Part shown: positions 61,217 to 64,000 of the stretch, one piece after another | Layout of the letters: every line of letters begins with the position of its first letter | Numbering within the stretch: the stretch's first letter is position 1 | Source of the DNA: Flavipsychrobacter sp. | GTDB taxonomy: Bacteria > Bacteroidota > Bacteroidia > Chitinophagales > Chitinophagaceae | Assembly: GCA_016787265.1 (NCBI GenBank) | Contig: JAEUVF010000010.1 | Span: forward strand, 124,001-188,000 | Direction: 5' to 3' | Length of the DNA stretch: 64,000 bases | Notes under the pieces: model-generated | What the model saw: only the letters and a program-made list of their open reading frames with translations | Told to the model about the DNA's origin: nothing | The model's database searches: none | Made by a program: the position numbers and the translations under genes

Positions 61217-62284
61217 ATGTCAACATTATTAATCATTGCGATCCTGTTGTTGGGTTTTATAGTGGTCTTTCAGATCGCAAAAGCCAGCGAATATGTATCT
61301 GTGTTGAAAGGTGAAAAGAAAACCTTTGAGCAGAATAACAAGATTAATGGTTTCCTGCTCCTTGCTTTCATGATCCTCGGGCTGATCGGAGTATACTGGT
61401 GCAATGAATTATTCAAGGGTAAAATTCTCGGTGAAGCAGCATCAGACCATGGTGAAAAGATTGACACGATGTTGTACATCACAATAGCCATTACCGGGAT
61501 TGTGTTTGTGATTACCCAGATCTTATTGTTTTGGTTCTCTTTCAAGTACCAGTATAAGGAAGGCAGAAAAGCATTTTACTATCCACACAACAACAAACTT
61601 GAGGTTATCTGGACGGTTATACCTGCCATCGCGCTGACTGTATTGGTTGGATTTGGTCTGTATTACTGGTTCAAAATCACCGGTGATGCTCCCAAAGAAG
61701 CTAATGTGGTAGAAATTACCGGAAAACAATTTGGATGGATTTACCGCTATCCCGGTAAGGATAAAGTATTTGGTAAGAAATACTATAAGAACATTGACGA
61801 AGGTAAATTGAACCAGCTCGGCCTGATCTGGGACGATAAAGCTTCTCATGACGATGTGGTAACAAATGAAGCCATGTACCTGGTAGTTGGCAAGCCGGTA
61901 AAACTGATTATCAACAGTCGTGATGTAGTACATGATGTTGGTCTGGCACATTTTCGGATGAAAATGGATGCTGTTCCCGGAACGCCAACCACAATGTGGT
62001 TTACACCTAAGTACACCACTGCCCAGATGAAAGAAAAAACTGGTAATCCTGATTTTGAATATGAGATTTCCTGTGATCAGATGTGTGGCAAAGGGCATTA
62101 CTCCATGAAGGGTATTGTGAAAGTGGTGGAGCCGGCAGAATACCTGTTATGGCTGGCCAAACAGAAATCAAATTATGTAATGTCAAATCCTGAACTGGAG
62201 TCCAGGCCAGCAGTACCGGTTGCTGCACCAGCGGACAGTACAGTAACAGCTGCTGCAAACATTACAGGATCCAATTCAAATTAA
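61217..62284 (+). CDS. coxB: Cytochrome c oxidase subunit II
   Basis: 355 residues. Three N-terminal hydrophobic segments are followed by the CuA cupredoxin domain with His in VVHDVGLAHFRM, and CDQMCGKGHYSM holding the two Cys, His and Met ligands. The usual Glu of the CuA loop is Gln (CDQMCG), common in Bacteroidota. The first helix is an additional one compared with the classical two-helix form. The C-terminus is Ala/Pro-rich. Confidence 0.95.
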   Translation: MSTLLIIAILLLGFIVVFQIAKASEYVSVLKGEKKTFEQNNKINGFLLLAFMILGLIGVYWCNELFKGKILGEAASDHGEKIDTMLYITIAITGIVFVITQILLFWFSFKYQYKEGRKAFYYPHNNKLEVIWTVIPAIALTVLVGFGLYYWFKITGDAPKEANVVEITGKQFGWIYRYPGKDKVFGKKYYKNIDEGKLNQLGLIWDDKASHDDVVTNEAMYLVVGKPVKLIINSRDVVHDVGLAHFRMKMDAVPGTPTTMWFTPKYTTAQMKEKTGNPDFEYEISCDQMCGKGHYSMKGIVKVVEPAEYLLWLAKQKSNYVMSNPELESRPAVPVAAPADSTVTAAANITGSNSN

Positions 62285-62312
62285 GGTCGTACCGAAAAAC
62301 AAATAGATTTTT

Positions 62313-64000
62313 ATGAGCCAAGAAGTGAATTTGAACGATCAGGTGGGAGCGATGACCACACATGAGGTTCATCATGATGAGCATCATGGTCATCACCACA
62401 AGGAAACCTTCATTACGAAGTATGTGTTCAGTCAGGATCACAAGATGATTGCCAAGCAGTTCCTGATCACGGGTATTATATGGGCAATTATCGGCGGTCT
62501 TTTTTCGGTAATGTTCCGTCTGCAACTGGGTTTTCCCAATGAAACCTTCCCCTTCCTTGAAAACATCCTGGGTAAGTGGGCAGCAGGTGGAAAGATCCAG
62601 CCTGAATTCTATTATGCGCTGACCACGATGCACGGTACCGTTTTGGTATTCTTTGTATTGACAGCAGGTTTGAGTGGAACCTTTTCCAATTTCCTGATTC
62701 CTCTACAGGTTGGTGCCCGGGATATGGCGTCTCCCTTCATGAATATGTTGAGTTACTGGTTCTTTTTCGTAGCCAGTATCATTATGATCAGCTCACTTTT
62801 TGTGCAAACCGGACCTGCTAGTGGCGGATGGACCGTTTATCCTCCATTAAGTGCATTGGGTGATGCATCGGAAGGTTCCAAAATCGGGATGGATTTATGG
62901 CTTATTGCAATGGCTCTCTTTGTAGTTAACTCACTACTGGGAAGTCTGAACTATATTTCTACGATTCTTAACATGCGGACAAAGGGCATGAGCATGACGC
63001 GTATGCCCCTGACTATCTGGGCGCTGTTCTTTACGGCTGTTCTGGGTGTATTGTCCTTCCCGGTACTTCTGTCTGGTTTTATCCTGTTATTATTTGACCG
63101 TCATGCCGGAACCAGTTTCTACCTGTCTGATATATTCCTCGCTTCTACCCAGAAGGCGCTGCCTAATGAGGGCGGAAGTGCGATCCTTTACCAACACCTG
63201 TTCTGGTTCCTGGGTCACCCGGAAGTTTATATTATCATCCTTCCAACCATGGGTCTGGTATCGGATGTAATGTCTGCCAATGCCCGTAAACCAATCTTCG
63301 GTTACATGGCGATGGTTGGTTCCATGTTTGCAATTGCTGTACTGGCCTTCCTGGTTTGGGCGCACCACATGTTCGTAACCGGACTGAACCCCTTCCTTGG
63401 AGCGTTCTTTGTATTGCTGACCTTGTTGATTGCGGTGCCTTCTGCGATCAAAGTATTCAACTGGCTTACTACACTTTGGAGAGGTAATCTCCGCTTTACG
63501 CCAGGGATGCTGTTTTCGATTGGATTCGTAAGTCTGTTTATTTCAGGAGGACTGACTGGTATCTTCCTGGGTAACTCTACCCTGGATATTCACCTGCATG
63601 ATACCTATTTCGTTATTGCGCATTTCCATATTGTAATGGGTGTATCAGCGTTCTTTGGCATGTTTGCCGGCTTGTATCACTGGTTCCCCAAGATGTATGG
63701 TCGTTATATGAATAATACACTGGCTTATATCCATTTCTGGATTACGCTGGTGGGTGCTTACCTGATTTTCTGGCCGATGCATTACCAGGGTCTGGCAGGT
63801 GTTCCGCGTCGTTACCTGGACTTTAGCGGATGGGAATCATTTAACCAGTTTGACGGACTGAACCGCTTTATTTCCATCGTAACCATCATGGTATTTGCTG
63901 TACAGCTATTATTTGTATTCAACTTTTTCTATAGCATCTTCAAAGGACGCAGAGTAACCACTCAAAATCCCTGGGGTGCAACATCACTGGAATGGACTAC
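62313..64000 (+). CDS. coxA: Cytochrome c oxidase subunit I (3' end outside window)
   Basis: At least 562 residues, open to the window edge. Heme and copper ligands are present: His in TTMHGTVLVF, GHPEVYIIILP (CuB His-Tyr pair and the A1-type Glu), WAHHMFVTG, and HFHIVMG. The N-terminus is His-rich (EVHHDEHHGHHH). Near-complete: about 40-60 residues are probably missing. It reduces oxygen to water as a proton-pumping A1-type oxidase that should associate with the Act complex. Confidence 0.95.
   Translation, partial: MSQEVNLNDQVGAMTTHEVHHDEHHGHHHKETFITKYVFSQDHKMIAKQFLITGIIWAIIGGLFSVMFRLQLGFPNETFPFLENILGKWAAGGKIQPEFYYALTTMHGTVLVFFVLTAGLSGTFSNFLIPLQVGARDMASPFMNMLSYWFFFVASIIMISSLFVQTGPASGGWTVYPPLSALGDASEGSKIGMDLWLIAMALFVVNSLLGSLNYISTILNMRTKGMSMTRMPLTIWALFFTAVLGVLSFPVLLSGFILLLFDRHAGTSFYLSDIFLASTQKALPNEGGSAILYQHLFWFLGHPEVYIIILPTMGLVSDVMSANARKPIFGYMAMVGSMFAIAVLAFLVWAHHMFVTGLNPFLGAFFVLLTLLIAVPSAIKVFNWLTTLWRGNLRFTPGMLFSIGFVSLFISGGLTGIFLGNSTLDIHLHDTYFVIAHFHIVMGVSAFFGMFAGLYHWFPKMYGRYMNNTLAYIHFWITLVGAYLIFWPMHYQGLAGVPRRYLDFSGWESFNQFDGLNRFISIVTIMVFAVQLLFVFNFFYSIFKGRRVTTQNPWGATSLEWT

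Overview
The window looks like chromosomal DNA of a Bacteroidota bacterium, probably a Chitinophagaceae relative (lineage is inference from gene content). The markers are a SusC/SusD pair, a type IX secretion (T9SS) C-terminal signal, alternative complex III (ActABCDEF) followed by cytochrome c oxidase, MqnC of the futalosine menaquinone route, an alpha-beta fused 2-oxoacid dehydrogenase E1, DUF4251/DUF4266/DUF3570/DUF3817 proteins, a two-component-system propeller kinase, and TAnnTTTG promoter boxes. No rRNA, tRNA, CRISPR array, transposase or prophage module was seen.

Layout. 1-6.9 kb: a partial lipoprotein, an FtsX/MacB-type ABC permease behind a sigma-54-like promoter, a GPH sugar symporter, a short propeller protein and a membrane-anchored winged-helix regulator. 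6.9-12.3 kb: bacteriophytochrome kinase with its heme oxygenase, an HMA-AraC regulator, a PD40 protein and a NarL-type regulator. 12.3-21.6 kb: the large propeller histidine kinase paired with that regulator, two small membrane proteins, an orphan ParA, uvrB, DUF3817, mgsA and a T9SS cargo protein. 22-30 kb: ROK regulator, SusC, SusD, terminator, second ROK regulator. 30.2-33.1 kb: a compact operon thioredoxin-ApbE-DUF4266-DUF3570 behind a perfect CRP-type palindrome; this is the best candidate for a little-described system. 33.7-45 kb: mqnC, an aspartic protease with PDZ domain, an active/inactive M16 peptidase pair, a formylglycine-generating enzyme with both catalytic cysteines, DUF4251, a TonB receptor, a YvlD-like protein and the fused E1. 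45-52.3 kb (mostly minus strand): ABC exporter, M19 dipeptidase, serine hydrolase, and a membrane-domain/PurN fusion. 52.5-64 kb: one respiratory operon, actABCDEF-coxB-coxA, carrying electrons from menaquinol to oxygen; coxA runs off the window.

A second layer of structure is a family of purine-rich simple repeats. One type is a 9-mer close to GGAGACAAA; the other is built from GTGAAAG or GAAGTGAGAAGT. They lie in many spacers, several as facing purine and pyrimidine arms, and one array sits in frame inside purN, where it encodes a Ser/Pro linker joining a membrane domain to the enzyme.
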